NCBI GenBank assembly: GCA_025991245.1
Contig: BQMJ01000029.1
Coordinates: 169,995 to 233,994, forward strand
Direction of reading: 5' to 3'
Length of the DNA stretch: 64,000 bases
DNA from: Galdieria partita
Lineage: Eukaryota; Rhodophyta; Bangiophyceae; Galdieriales; Galdieriaceae
Shown here: positions 9,037 through 20,432 of the stretch, piece by piece
Numbering within the stretch: position 1 is the stretch's first letter
Layout of the letters: each line of letters opens with the position of its first letter
Position numbers and translations under genes: made by a program
Notes under the pieces: model-generated
Databases searched by the model: none
Told to the model about the DNA's origin: nothing
What the model saw: only the letters and a program-made list of their open reading frames with translations

Positions 9037-11926
9037 TTATTTACGCTGAATCGTTGAGGAAAGCGATTTGGCTCTTTGAATGGCAGAATAATAAGGCTCT
9101 TGTTGAAAGAATGCCGGATAACCACTATCTACAAGTTTCTTTGCGTCCATTTTGCGAAAAGAAGCAATAAGTTGGTCGATGTCTTCTTCTTCATCTTTTT
9201 GAGAACTTTTGCTAACCTTTTGCTTCTTCTTTTTCTTTTGACGAGAAGTGACTTTACTGATAGCTTGTCCTGTTTCACTTTGCTTTCTTTCCTATTCTCA
9301 ATACATAAGTTACGATATTAAAAGATTTCTCTATAAAATACCTGATAAGGAAAGTTATTATTAGAATGGGTAGAGTCTTCGGGTGACGACTCTTCGTCTC
9401 CAGTCAACTTCCATAGCTTTATGTAGCGTCCATCAATATCATTTACACTCTTATGGCCTAAGGAATATTTCTCTGCAAGCTGATGCAAAAAGCGTCGTTC
9501 ATCATTGGATAGCTGAGAGGAGAATTCGATTGTTTTCGAGTCCGAATGAATAAACTTCATGAGCTTATCTTCGATGAGATTCATTTTAGTGTCTTCTTCA
9601 ATTTGCTCATTCTTCGTCACTTGACAACTCGTTTTAGTCTTGAGTTTATTCTTCTTTGCAATATCCAAAATTTTGGATGACTCGTCTTTCTTCTTAGAGT
9701 GTTGAGGTTGGTTGGATACTTCCCCTTGAAAAGATGGATCATATTCTGTTGCGTATCGAATTTCTCCATTTTCAAAACAATAAGATACCAATTGAGAGAG
9801 GATGGGATCCTTTTCCATCATATCAGAGTTTCCTATGATACAAAGATGTCTTCTAGCTCTGGTGATAGCCACATTGATTCTTCTATAATCTGTCAAGAAT
9901 CCCAATTCTTGAATATCATTGGAACGTACGAGAGATAAAATAATAGCCTCTTTCTCTCGACCTTGAAATCCATCTACTGTAGAAATTTCTATTTCTTCTA
10001 TAATAGAGCATAAGTATTGTTCCTTTCATTCTTGACTTTGCCTACCTGAAAGCTGAACTATTTTTTGACGCAATTCTCGTATTTGTGCTGCATATGGAGA
10101 AATAATACCAATTTGTTTGGGTTCAACTTTAGCATCCAACAATTCCTTTAAATGTTGCAAACAAAGCTGAATTTCATTTCGATTTCTTTTGGATTCACAA
10201 CTTAACAATAAAAGTGCGAGGCTTTCTGTTTGTTCATCAGTCAATAATGACTCGGTTTCTTCTGGACAGTCACAACCAGCTGTGTCAATCCACAATAAGG
10301 GAATTTCCGTATTACGATCCCTTTGAACCTCAGGTAAATCACACAAAAGATGATATTCAACATCTGCATCAGGAGAAAGCAATCCTAAGTCAACTCTATC
10401 AGTTATACAATCCTATTCAAATAGTAAAGCAACATACCTCTATAGAAAGTATGATTGCTCCATTCCGATATACAACGATGCATACGATATTGTACTTGTA
10501 AGACAGAAACAATCGTCTGAAGTTTTTCATGTTGAAAAATACGCTCCAGAATAGACTTTCCCAATCCATTCTCTAAGGCTTTTTGGGATTGTACGGTTGG
10601 CGGTAACTGAAAGGGATCGCCTGCCAGAACAGCTCTTTTCCCTTTTAACAAAGCTATCCAACACAACGACTCTAACGCTTGTCCAGCTTCATCAATAATA
10701 ACTGTATCCAATCCATTTCTTCCTATTCTCGAATTCTCAGAAAACATCGACTCCATAGTCCAATCTCCAGCTCCAGTACAAGTACAAAAAATAATTTGGG
10801 TTTGTTGAAAAGAATAACTCATCGCTAAGGACTTTTTTTCCTTCCATTCCTTTTGTAACGATTTTCTCATCTTCCTCCATTCATATTGCTGATGACGATC
10901 TTTTACATGTTCCAATGAACGCTCAACGGATACTATTTCCGTTTCAATATCTTTCAACAGCTTTCCTTGATCCTAATTCGTGCAAATTATCGGATATCAA
11001 ATAACTTGGGATATTCTTACATTCTCTTTCATCTGATATGCCATCGAGTATTTGTACAACTCAGAATTGTACCTCGCAGGATGTCCAATACGCATTGCTG
11101 ACACATGTGGCTCTTTCTTTATCAACATTTCCATCAAGTTATCCACCGCAACATTCGATGGAGCACAAACTAGCAATGTCTCTCCTCTTTGCAATAACTT
11201 TCTAATAAGAGCAACTAGAGTTGTTGTTTTGCCTGTTCCTGGTGGACCATGAATTATAGTAACCGGATAGTTACAAGTGCCCATAAGACAAGCCTGGTTC
11301 TGTGAACTGTTCAATTCTGGATCCTCTTGGAACTCTATATTTTCTGGTCTCAAAAGCAGCTTTTCATAGTTGTTCTCCATAAATAAAGTTTGTCTTATAG
11401 AATACGCTCGGTGATTAGAATCCATATCTTTGAGTTCCTCCAAAGCTTTGAGGCATCGCTTCAAGGTAATATTTTCAAAGTCCTTTACTACCGCAACACG
11501 TTCGTTGTGTTCTTGGAGCTTTTCGAATATATTTTGTTCTCCTAAAGATACTATCACTTTATCTCCTGTGAATTCTTTCAAAACTCCTCGATAAACTGAG
11601 TAGCCATCGGGAGCAGAATGCACTTGGAAACGAAACAGAACAGGATCACCCTTGTGAAGTTTGGTTGAAGTAACCTTATCTTGACAAGAATTCTTCTCTA
11701 AGACAACTTGTATTGTTTCATCTTTGGAAGTTTTGGAAACAGATGTGATGCGCAAATTGTACACTGCTAAACCAAGAAGTTGTAACTTTTTCCAATGCTT
11801 CTTCTCTTCCAAGTTTTGTAGTGCATTTTCTATTCGTTTTTGTTCTTCCTCTGCTTCCCAAGAAAGTAAGGCTTTCTGTCTATCTACAAAGTCAACAACA
11901 CTTTCCTTGTTGACTGTCCCAGTCAT
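9037..11926 (-). CDS. IGHMBP2: SF1 DNA/RNA helicase of the IGHMBP2/SMUBP-2 family with R3H domain
   Basis: Five exons: 11926-11021, 10972-10438, 10384-10046, 9997-9342, 9291-9037, all joining in phase through about 44-53 nt introns, give 896 residues. The N-terminal beta-barrel is followed by helicase motif I (IHGPPGTGKTTT), Ia (CAPSNVAVDNL), II (DEAGQALE), III (GDPFQLPPT), IV (QYRMH), V (STVDGFQGREKEAI) and VI (NVAITRARRHL). A C-terminal R3H-like domain (FIHSDSKTIEFSSQL to RFLHQLAEKYSLGHKSV) and a lysine-rich tail follow; the AN1 zinc finger of animal IGHMBP2 is not visible. These 5'-3' helicases bind ribosomes and tRNA in animals. The stop lies 40 bases before the lipase ATG. The start is divergent from HARS, 185 bases away. 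Confidence 0.9.
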
Positions 11927-12111
11927 TGTTCTTCTTTACAACAATACAAAGAAGTGCACACAATAACCTATCAACTTGGGAATGTTTTATATATACAAAC
12001 ATTATCAGAATGATTTGGACTATGCTATGAACATTCTTAATATTTGTCTGTTTTATTTGGTTGTAACAATCTGATATTTGGAAGATTTCAAGTCTTACAA
12101 CTCTGACGACG

Positions 12112-13873
12112 ATGAGACGATGTCGTTTGTATTCGGATCGGCTGACCTTTTTGGTTGCGGTCGATAGACACTTGTCGGGATCTTTTTGTTCCCATATCGT
12201 TCATAACAACAAGTACCTAAACTATTCCAAAATACTATTTCATTGTGGTGTGTTATCCAAAAGGTGGTTACTTTTGAAAGCGTTATCATTTCCTTGTAGA
12301 CAAGAGTCGTTGACAAGTTTGACCAAAAGGTTGTTTGGCTCGACCACCCAATCTACTGGCGACAACTCTATAGGAATGGAAGCGACGAAGAGAAATGAGT
12401 TGGAAGTTGTTTGTGAAGAATTGTCCAATATGAAGCGTACAGTGAAAGCAAAAGTTCCCAAAGGTGCAAGAGATTTCCTTCCTGAACAAATGGCTATTCG
12501 TGAAAAGGCTTTTCGTATTGTCTCCAAAGTATTTGATCGTCACGGAGCAGTTGCTATTGATACTCCAGTGTTTGAGTTGAAGGAAACTCTAACAGGAAAG
12601 TATGGAGAAGACTCCAAACTTATCTATGATTTGGCAGACCAAGGCGGTGAACTGTTATCACTGAGATACGACTTGACTGTTCCCTTGGCTAGATTCTTAG
12701 CCACTCACAAGATAACCAACTTGAAAAGATATCATATAAGTAGAGTGTACCGACGAGATAATCCAGCCATCCAAAGAGGACGTTTTAGAGAGTTTTATCA
12801 ATGTGACTTTGATATAGCTGGGAACTTTTCAAGAATGGTTCCTGATGCAGAGGTTGGTTTATTTGGAATATGCAAAGTACTCGTCTCACCTTTGATAGGT
12901 CATTAAAGTGCTTTGTGAAGTGTTGGATGACTTGGCAGCGGTATCTTCTTTTCATGCAAAGATCCTTTCTAGTTATAAAGTCAAAGTGAATCATCGAGGC
13001 TTATTAGATTCTATTTTTGAGTTGTGTGGTGTTCCAAAAGAGAAAATTAGGGCAATTAGTTCTGCTGTGGACAAATTAGATAAGGAATCTTGGAACAATG
13101 TCCGATATGAGATGATAGAAAAGAAAGGTTTGGATCCTTGTATAGCAGATAAGATTGGTAGTTATGTACTTCGCCGAGATAATCCACAAAAGATGCTTTC
13201 ATCATTATATGAAGACCCTCATCTTTCTTCTATAGCACGTTCATCTTTGGAAGACATGGAACTTTTGTTAAAATATCTTGAAGACTTGGGAGTAGGAGAT
13301 TGTCTTATTTTTGATCTTTCATTAGCAAGGGGATTGGACTATTATACTGGTTTGATATTTGAGGCAGTTTTGACAACCGATAGCAATACTTCATTAGGTT
13401 CCATTGGTGCCGGTGGTCGTTATGATAACTTGGTGGATATGTTTTCGAGTCGTTCAGTTCCTTGTGTTGGTTGTTCACTGGGTATTGAACGAATATTGAC
13501 GATATATGAAACTGCTGAACGAGAATGGGCCAGTTCGATGGGTCGAAAAATAAAAGCGAACAAGACCCAAGTATGGATTGCGTCCATTGGAGAACAAATG
13601 ATAAGAGAAAGAATGAAATTGGCTAATGAGTTGTGGAAAGGAAATATTGCAGCTGAGTTTTCGTATGCAGAAAAACCTAAATTGAATAAACAATTACAAC
13701 ATGCCTTGGAAGAAGAGATTCCGTTGCTTGCTATAATTGGAGAGGATGAACTGAAAAGAGGAATGGTTAATCTAAAGATTTTGGCAACTAACGAACAAAA
13801 AGAGGTCAACAGAACAGAAATTGTAGATGCTGTCAAACAAGCTTTGAATGAGATGGAAGTGGCAATTGAATAA
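12112..13873 (+). CDS. HARS: Histidyl-tRNA synthetase, probably dual targeted
   Basis: Two exons, 12112-12852 and 12899-13873, separated by a 46 nt intron (GTTGGT...GATAG), give 571 residues; the join restores [16 protein letters not shown]. Class II motifs are clear: [11 protein letters not shown] (motif 1 region), [20 protein letters not shown] (motif 2), the histidine-specific [10 protein letters not shown] and GGRYDNLV segments, and GCSLGIERI (motif 3), then the C-terminal anticodon-binding domain. It charges tRNA-His. The first 88 residues before MEATKRNE are basic, serine/leucine-rich and unlike the cytosolic enzyme, consistent with an organelle presequence; initiation at the inner Met (about 12376) would give a cytosolic form. 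SEC31 follows 36 bases downstream on the same strand. Confidence 0.93.
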
Positions 13874-13909
13874 TAAAGTCATTGGTTTGGAATCCATTTT
13901 CAACGCGTT

Positions 13910-16900
13910 ATGGGATTGGTTGGAACAATAGACCGTACAGCCATATTAAGTTGGTGTCCAACCCAAATAGGACAAACAGACTTATTTGTTGTGGCAAGTT
14001 ATGGTGGTTCTGTAGACCCCGGATTTGACTCCGGTTCTGTGCTAGAACTTCATTCCGTGGATTCGCGAAGCAACTCAAAAAAGATTGCAGAAAATACATC
14101 ATCACAGGGACCTCTTCAAAAGTTGTGTTCACTTAGCTGCGAAGAAAAGTTTTTGAAACTTTCTTGGGGTAGAAAACCTAATAATGAAGAGCTTGGTTTG
14201 GTTGCTGGAGGTTTCTCAAGTGGCATTGTAAAAGTTTGGGATGTGGACAAACTGACCTCAAGAACGTCTAATACTCCTCTATTTTCAAGCGATAGAAAAG
14301 AAGCAAAGACTAGTAAAGGTCCTGTTTCTGCGTTGGAGTTTAGTCCTTTTATTAGTGGGTTATTGGCGAGTAGCGGCTCCGATTCAGAGTTTTATATTTG
14401 GGACTTGTCTCTATCAAAGCCTATAGAAGAGAGACAAGTAAAAGGATATTCTTTAGATAGTTCAAACCTTTTCAGAGGTGCTACTGGAGCTTCCAACTTG
14501 GCCAGTGCAGAACTTACTAGTTTGACTTGGAACAAGGGTAACCAGAGAATTCTGGCTACTGGTCATGTATCGGGCTTGTGTGTTATTTGGGATCTAAGTC
14601 AAAAGCGATCCGTCGTTAGTTTTCGTGAAAGCGATACCAAAAAGAGAATATCCTGTCTATCTTGGAGTCCTGTTATTCCAGTTCAAATAATTACAGGCTT
14701 TGACGATGATAAAGGCTCGTCATTATTCATATGGGATTTGAGAGCTACAAAAGTACCGATGAAAGACCTCAGTACGCATGCACGTGGCGTAACATCGGTT
14801 TCGTGGTGTTCGCATGATCCGAGTCTGATCATTTGCACTACAAAAGATAGTCATTGTATTATTCTTCATTCACAAACAGGGGAGTTACTGGGAGAAGTTC
14901 CTGCCGAATCTGGTTGGAATTTTGACGTTCAATGGTCGAATACTTTACCAGGCTTGGTTTCTGTTTGTTCATTGGAAAGCAAAGTTTCCATTTGGAATGT
15001 TGTCACTGGGACAAGTGATTCGATGAGCAACATGCAAGCAACTTCAAGTGCTTTGAAGGACTCATTTGGAGAAGAATTTGCCTCAGGTTTGCCACCCGAA
15101 ATGGCTTGGAGCTCACCACGTGACTCGAAAAGGTCGAAAGAAAGTGTTCCTATATTGGGACATTACGCACCTTCATGGATGAAGCGTCGTAGTGGTGTTT
15201 CATTTTGTTTTGATGGAGCTTTGCTTTATTTCGGTGTTTCTGCTACACATCCAACACAGACATCACCGAGCTTTGTAGAAATCCAACAAACTCATACCAA
15301 TCCTGATGTATTGTCTACCAATCATCGTATTCAAGAAATGTTGAGTGAAGGAAGACTTCAGTCATTTTGTATGGAGAAAATAAGTCAGAGATCTTCGAAG
15401 AAAGATTGGCGTACAAGCTTTGGTTCAGAAGTACATTTGGATATATGGGAAGCCATTGCACTTTGGTGTAGTACGCATCCCCGACAAGAGTTATTATCCC
15501 ATCTTCAAAAATCCATGTCACCAGTCTTTTTAGAAGATACTCCAGGTCTAAGATTGATTGGATATGCCATATGTCCACCTATGTGTGCATTGTCCGATGT
15601 TGTTCCAAAGTCAGGTTCAGATGCTTTGCACCTCTCGGCAAAGGAGCAGATGAATGATCCCATTCAGCAACAACCTTCTGGACCAGCTCCTTGGGAGTTG
15701 GATGGGCAAGATGACCAGACTGTTCAAAGTTTACAAGAAGACATCGTATCTTCTCATTTGAGTTCACTAGATTTGCAAACAAAGTCAGCGGAGGATAGAA
15801 CTGGGAAACTTTCGCCTGATGATAAACCCAAACTTGTTGAATATTTGCTTCAAGGCAATCTTTCAGATGCTGTTGATGCAGCATTTTCTGATAATCAACC
15901 AACTGAGGCTTTGGTTCTTGCTTCAGTTGGTGGCGTGGAGCTTTTTCGAAATGCGCGAATCAAATATTTGGAATATCAAGCCAATGCAACCCTAGCTTTT
16001 ATTGTTGCATGTATAGAAGAAGAAAGTGAGGCGTTGAACATATTGAAGAAACTTCATTTGTCGGATTCCCATTCGATGACTTCTCATCCGTCATCATTGA
16101 AATGGCAGGAAGCGTTATCTTTGATATTGAATTACGCTCCTCCAGGTCCCACTTTTGTATTGTTATGCAATCAGTTAGGAAATAAGTTACAAGACGAACT
16201 ACATAACTCAAAAGGTGCTGCTCTGTGTTTCTTATGTGCTGGAAATATACCAAAGCTATCCTATTCCTGGGCTTGTGAAGCAAAACAAGTTCCTCATCCA
16301 CATCGTAGATATCGAAATTGGAAGTGGTCGAATACGGAAGACTTGTTAGAATATATTCAACGTTTAATGTTCCTTCGTGGCTGTATTTCGATGAGTGAAA
16401 GTGCATCATTATACAGTGAAGAGTTGAATACCATTGATGAGGAGGCATCGAAGGCATTTTGTGATTATGCAACGCTGCTTCTTGCTGAAGGAGAATGTCA
16501 GTCAGCACTTTCCTATTTGGCTCCATTGAATCCTGAAACGCAAGGTACATTTGGTATTGCAGGAGAACTTTTATATCGTACATATTGGAAACTTGGACAA
16601 TCGGCTGCCAGTCAGTTGGGTTTTTCAGAGGCTCCTCCTTTTCCTTTTACTTCAGTGGAACCAAAACGAACATTGATAGAAACCGGACATCCGATAAATG
16701 CAGCATCTTCATCACCAAGAAACATGAACCTCAATACTGAGGAAAATATGCCACAGTATGGAGGGCCTCCAGTTTCAGATAGTACATCTTTTGTTTCCAA
16801 TGTAAGAAATCTACAAGACGCTAGAGATGTTTCAAGATCTTTCGAATCTTTGCAACAGAGTCAGTTTCCTTCCAACGTTGCAGCAATGACCGCTCCGCTT

Positions 16901-18319
16901 CATTCAGTTAGTGGCCGAGCAGTCCCATTACAAGCAGCTTACTCTGTTTCGCAACCTTCCCTTTATACAGAAAGTATAAGTGCTGTTCCTGGAAGTGTTC
17001 CAACCGATGTTTCCTCAAGAACGACCACAGCAGCGGCATCTGGATATTATCCGCATCCTATTCAAGCACCTCCGTCCTATCAAGAATTGGCCAGTCGTCA
17101 AAATCAGAATTATCCAAATATTGCGACATCTAGTGAAGCTGCCAACGCTTCAAGAGTGCATCATGGAAACTACAAATACTTCGACCTTTCTGAACAGGTG
17201 ATGGGATCCCAAGCGACTTTCAATCAACAACCTTCAACATTCACTGCTCCACCTCCGCCACCAAAGACAGCAACTAGATCTTCTTCAGAAACTTCTTATC
17301 TACCTAATCAACCAGTCACTTTAGGAAACGTTGTACCTGGAAATCAAGGCACTCTTCCTTCTGCTACGACAGCCACAACATCGTCATCATTTTCTTCCTC
17401 AGCTTCCATTCCTCCGCCTCCTCCTTCAAACACATTGAATACTTCAATGTATGATAGATCTCGAGTTGAAGCAACAAATGTTGCAACACAGCGGGGTATG
17501 GAAACCAATAGCCATCTTCAATTTTCATCCACATTAACACCACCTCCACCTACCAATTCAAGTATGCAGAATTGGGCTATGCCTTCTCATACAGTTTCAT
17601 CGGGAGAGACAACTGGAACGTATGGAAATATTCCGAGTCAAGCAAATAAGTATTCTGCGACAGGAAATGCCGATGTTCAAGTATCGAAGGAATTGCCATC
17701 ACAGCATAAGAGTCCAGCACAAACGACGACTCATGTTAGAAGTGGCATTGAATCTAATTCAGCATCCATATCATCGATACAGAGACAGCCAAGCGAGCAA
17801 TCAACCGTTCCCAGTTTACCGACATCAGGACCATTCAGCAGTGCTTTTTCCAGTTACTCATCTCAAGCAAGCAATCCTAGTAAATCTGCTACGAATATAT
17901 CCTCACCACCTATAATGACAGAATCTCCTTCGGGAAAAGATACAAGAGGTCAGATTACTTCTGTACCTACCTTAAGTGTAGCAGATATATCTCGAGTTCC
18001 TTCCAATTACAAATTGGTTGTTGACACATTGCGAGCGTTCTATTCCCATTGTCAATCATTGAATCAGCAACCTATATATAAGAGGAAATTGGATGATGTG
18101 AATAGAAAATTGGGTCAACTTGTGACGAAATTGAACAACGGTGAAGTAAATGACGAAATTGGAAGCAAGCTGATAGAACTTTGTAAAATGCTTGGACAAG
18201 GCAACTATGATGGTGCTTCAAAAGTTCAAGTTGTATTAACTCAACAACACTGGGAAGGGAATAGTTCATGGATTATCGCATTGAAACGATTGATAGAAGC
18301 TGGCAAAACAGGTAGTTAG
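13910..18319 (+). CDS. SEC31: COPII outer-coat protein SEC31
   Basis: This intronless 1469-residue protein has the SEC31 architecture. An N-terminal WD40 propeller (about 1-390) shows MGLVGTIDRTAILSWCPT, VKVWDVDKL, SALEFSPF, SEFYIWDLS, CVIWDLS and SIWNVVTG. Next come an alpha-solenoid ACE1-like region (about 540-900), a long Ser/Pro/Gln/Thr-rich segment with PPPPP runs (about 930-1330, SEC23/24-binding type), and a C-terminal helical domain (about 1345-1455, SNYKLVVDTLRAFYSHCQS to WIIALKRLIE) of the SRA1/Sec31 family. With SEC13 it forms the outer cage of COPII vesicles budding from ER exit sites. It starts 36 bases after HARS on the same strand, so its promoter must be short or lie inside HARS. 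Confidence 0.93.
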   Translation: MGLVGTIDRTAILSWCPTQIGQTDLFVVASYGGSVDPGFDSGSVLELHSVDSRSNSKKIAENTSSQGPLQKLCSLSCEEKFLKLSWGRKPNNEELGLVAGGFSSGIVKVWDVDKLTSRTSNTPLFSSDRKEAKTSKGPVSALEFSPFISGLLASSGSDSEFYIWDLSLSKPIEERQVKGYSLDSSNLFRGATGASNLASAELTSLTWNKGNQRILATGHVSGLCVIWDLSQKRSVVSFRESDTKKRISCLSWSPVIPVQIITGFDDDKGSSLFIWDLRATKVPMKDLSTHARGVTSVSWCSHDPSLIICTTKDSHCIILHSQTGELLGEVPAESGWNFDVQWSNTLPGLVSVCSLESKVSIWNVVTGTSDSMSNMQATSSALKDSFGEEFASGLPPEMAWSSPRDSKRSKESVPILGHYAPSWMKRRSGVSFCFDGALLYFGVSATHPTQTSPSFVEIQQTHTNPDVLSTNHRIQEMLSEGRLQSFCMEKISQRSSKKDWRTSFGSEVHLDIWEAIALWCSTHPRQELLSHLQKSMSPVFLEDTPGLRLIGYAICPPMCALSDVVPKSGSDALHLSAKEQMNDPIQQQPSGPAPWELDGQDDQTVQSLQEDIVSSHLSSLDLQTKSAEDRTGKLSPDDKPKLVEYLLQGNLSDAVDAAFSDNQPTEALVLASVGGVELFRNARIKYLEYQANATLAFIVACIEEESEALNILKKLHLSDSHSMTSHPSSLKWQEALSLILNYAPPGPTFVLLCNQLGNKLQDELHNSKGAALCFLCAGNIPKLSYSWACEAKQVPHPHRRYRNWKWSNTEDLLEYIQRLMFLRGCISMSESASLYSEELNTIDEEASKAFCDYATLLLAEGECQSALSYLAPLNPETQGTFGIAGELLYRTYWKLGQSAASQLGFSEAPPFPFTSVEPKRTLIETGHPINAASSSPRNMNLNTEENMPQYGGPPVSDSTSFVSNVRNLQDARDVSRSFESLQQSQFPSNVAAMTAPLHSVSGRAVPLQAAYSVSQPSLYTESISAVPGSVPTDVSSRTTTAAASGYYPHPIQAPPSYQELASRQNQNYPNIATSSEAANASRVHHGNYKYFDLSEQVMGSQATFNQQPSTFTAPPPPPKTATRSSSETSYLPNQPVTLGNVVPGNQGTLPSATTATTSSSFSSSASIPPPPPSNTLNTSMYDRSRVEATNVATQRGMETNSHLQFSSTLTPPPPTNSSMQNWAMPSHTVSSGETTGTYGNIPSQANKYSATGNADVQVSKELPSQHKSPAQTTTHVRSGIESNSASISSIQRQPSEQSTVPSLPTSGPFSSAFSSYSSQASNPSKSATNISSPPIMTESPSGKDTRGQITSVPTLSVADISRVPSNYKLVVDTLRAFYSHCQSLNQQPIYKRKLDDVNRKLGQLVTKLNNGEVNDEIGSKLIELCKMLGQGNYDGASKVQVVLTQQHWEGNSSWIIALKRLIEAGKTGS

Positions 18320-18392
18320 AATTGCTTGAATACACTTGCAATGAATGTCTTTTGAAGAATTCGACTTGGAATAAAATGGCTTCCGAACATGG

Positions 18393-20379
18393 ATGAAATT
18401 TTTCTCTGGAATGTCCCTCCTTTTGTCGATTTGGTCCTCATTCAAAATGAATTTGTTTTGTTGGTTGACGTGCCTCCTCTTCTTTAAATCGTTTCTACTT
18501 CTCTTAACTGTGTTTTGTCTGTTAGGAATCCAAGTTGTCCATTCCAATGAACTGATAAATAACGATGACGGTTTTCGGACTCTTAAACAAATAAGTATGG
18601 ATTTGAGTGGTCCACAAGCTATTCGTCAGTTACAGAGAGAAAAAAAGGAACTAGTATACAAACTTGATAAGCAACGCTCGAATTTGCAGTTGATAAAGAT
18701 GGAAAGATCTTTTGACATTCAAAGAAAGCATGAAAAAGAGGCTGAAGAATCGTATCTCTTGGATTTAGACACGGAATTAGACAAAAGAGTTGCAGAGTTA
18801 CAACCTATTGTTGATAGTCTTGTTCAAAGGAGAAAGGAATTGGAAGAAAAGATTGAGGTAGTCACTGTGTTGACTGCAAAAGATGTGATTGATGACATGG
18901 TTCATTGTTAGATGTTGTCCAAAGAAGTGCGTTTTCTTCAGCAGACTACGGGTCAATATTCTTCAGAATTGAATCAATGGTTCGACTATCAAGTATGCAG
19001 CAACTATTTGTACCAAAAATTTGCTCATCTAGGTTTACAAGGTGGAAAGCTTGCATCCGGCAGCTCAGAGGCTCTTAAGGAAGTCTCGAGAGTTGGCAAG
19101 AATGACTTGGCAGAATCTACTAACTGCAGTTGATGGTAATGCTTTCTGTAAACTATTCTGCGTATTCTATACTAATATTATTGTCAAGCGAATAAGATAT
19201 TGACGGATCATGTTGCTTCCGAGTTTGATAAATACTTTCATTTGCGTGAGAATTCTATAGAAACCGGAGTGTTGTTTCATCTACTCATTTTGATACCAAT
19301 CATTTGTCTCTTTCGATTCTTGTTTCAGTTTACTCAAATAGCAAAATCTCAGATTACCTGCAAAACCCTCGTCATTTTTGTTTCTTGTTGTCAGATGGCT
19401 GTTTGTATTATGTTTTATTTATTTTCTATCGTTTCTAGGATGGATCCACTTGTCTTGATACAACGTCACTATGCAAACTTTCTTGGTATAGTTGTGATGA
19501 CTATAATGTTGTCTCTGTTAGTCCTTGGAGGATGTTTCATTATTCTTTATTGGAGACAACGTTGTCAGAATATTTTGTCTTGTATATTTGGAATTGGATC
19601 AATTATGTTTCATTTCTATTGTTGTATATTCAAACCAGCCTTGATGGATGGTAAGTCATGGTATTTTATAGGTATTGACTGCCTATTCTATGAATCGATT
19701 TTAGACCCTTTGGCAGCTATGGGAAGTATTTATCTAATTTATTGTTCAATTTTATACTTTATGATAATGGACTTTCTACCAATCACTAGATGGGACGTTT
19801 ACCAAAACTTTCAAAAGGTATGCTCTAAATTATATCACAAGAAGAATCGACTGCTCAACATATTATGGCAAAATAGTGGTTTAGTATCTTTTTAGTTGTC
19901 ATTCATATTCATCCGACAAAACTGTATTATTCAATTCTTGAGAACCGCAAATATTTACCGTTTCAGTTTGATTGGATTTCACGTCAAAAGCTATTGAATG
20001 ACATTAGAACTATACATTGGAGAATACGAAATACGCTTCATAGCTCTTCCATTCAAGTTAAACACTTATTGGAGAAATTGTACAGATTCGTTACAAAGCA
20101 ATCCAAGTTCATCATCAACTCTAGGTCGTTCTGTAGTCAGCAGTCACCGGTAAGAAGACATTCAACCAAACTATATTATATAACCACCCATGAATTGGAT
20201 ACTCAGAAACTGAATATGTTGATAACTTCATCACCAAATTCTATTCATACTTCCCAACACGCTCTTTATAATCCAACCTTAAGACGAGAAAACTCGTCCA
20301 ACAGGTGAGTTTGCTTCATTTTGTTGGCTTTTTATTCCAACCTTGTCTTCAACCTAGTCTTCGCTACTTGCCATGGTAA
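18393..20379 (+). CDS. Unknown secretory-pathway membrane protein with coiled coil (about six exons)
   Basis: I do not recognise this protein. A workable model joins 18393-18857, 18912-18992, 19033-19135, 19189-19883, 19967-20304 and 20358-20379; phases fit throughout. An N-terminal hydrophobic stretch (about 19-50) looks like a signal peptide or anchor. A charged coiled coil follows (GPQAIRQLQREKKELVYKLD onward, about 70-155), then VYKVESLHPAAQRLLRKS and MTWQNLLTAVDANKI. About five hydrophobic membrane segments sit in exon 4 (for example FHLLILIPIICLFRFLF and IVVMTIMLSLLVLGG), and the tail is basic. The exon 4 end could instead be 19817, and a 57 nt in-frame segment at 20153-20209 could be an extra intron. 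It is probably an integral membrane protein of the ER/Golgi system with a lumenal or cytosolic coiled coil; function is unknown. Confidence 0.55.
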
Positions 20380-20432
20380 TCACTTTCAAGTTTCAATAGA
20401 GAAAGACTGAAAAAACGCAATGATGATGCTTA

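Noticed and set aside
9040-9125. Longer N-terminus for the SDP1-type lipase
   Set aside because: The frame is open but would overlap the conserved last exon of the helicase on the same strand and has no ATG at its start; the ATG at 8996 is preferred.
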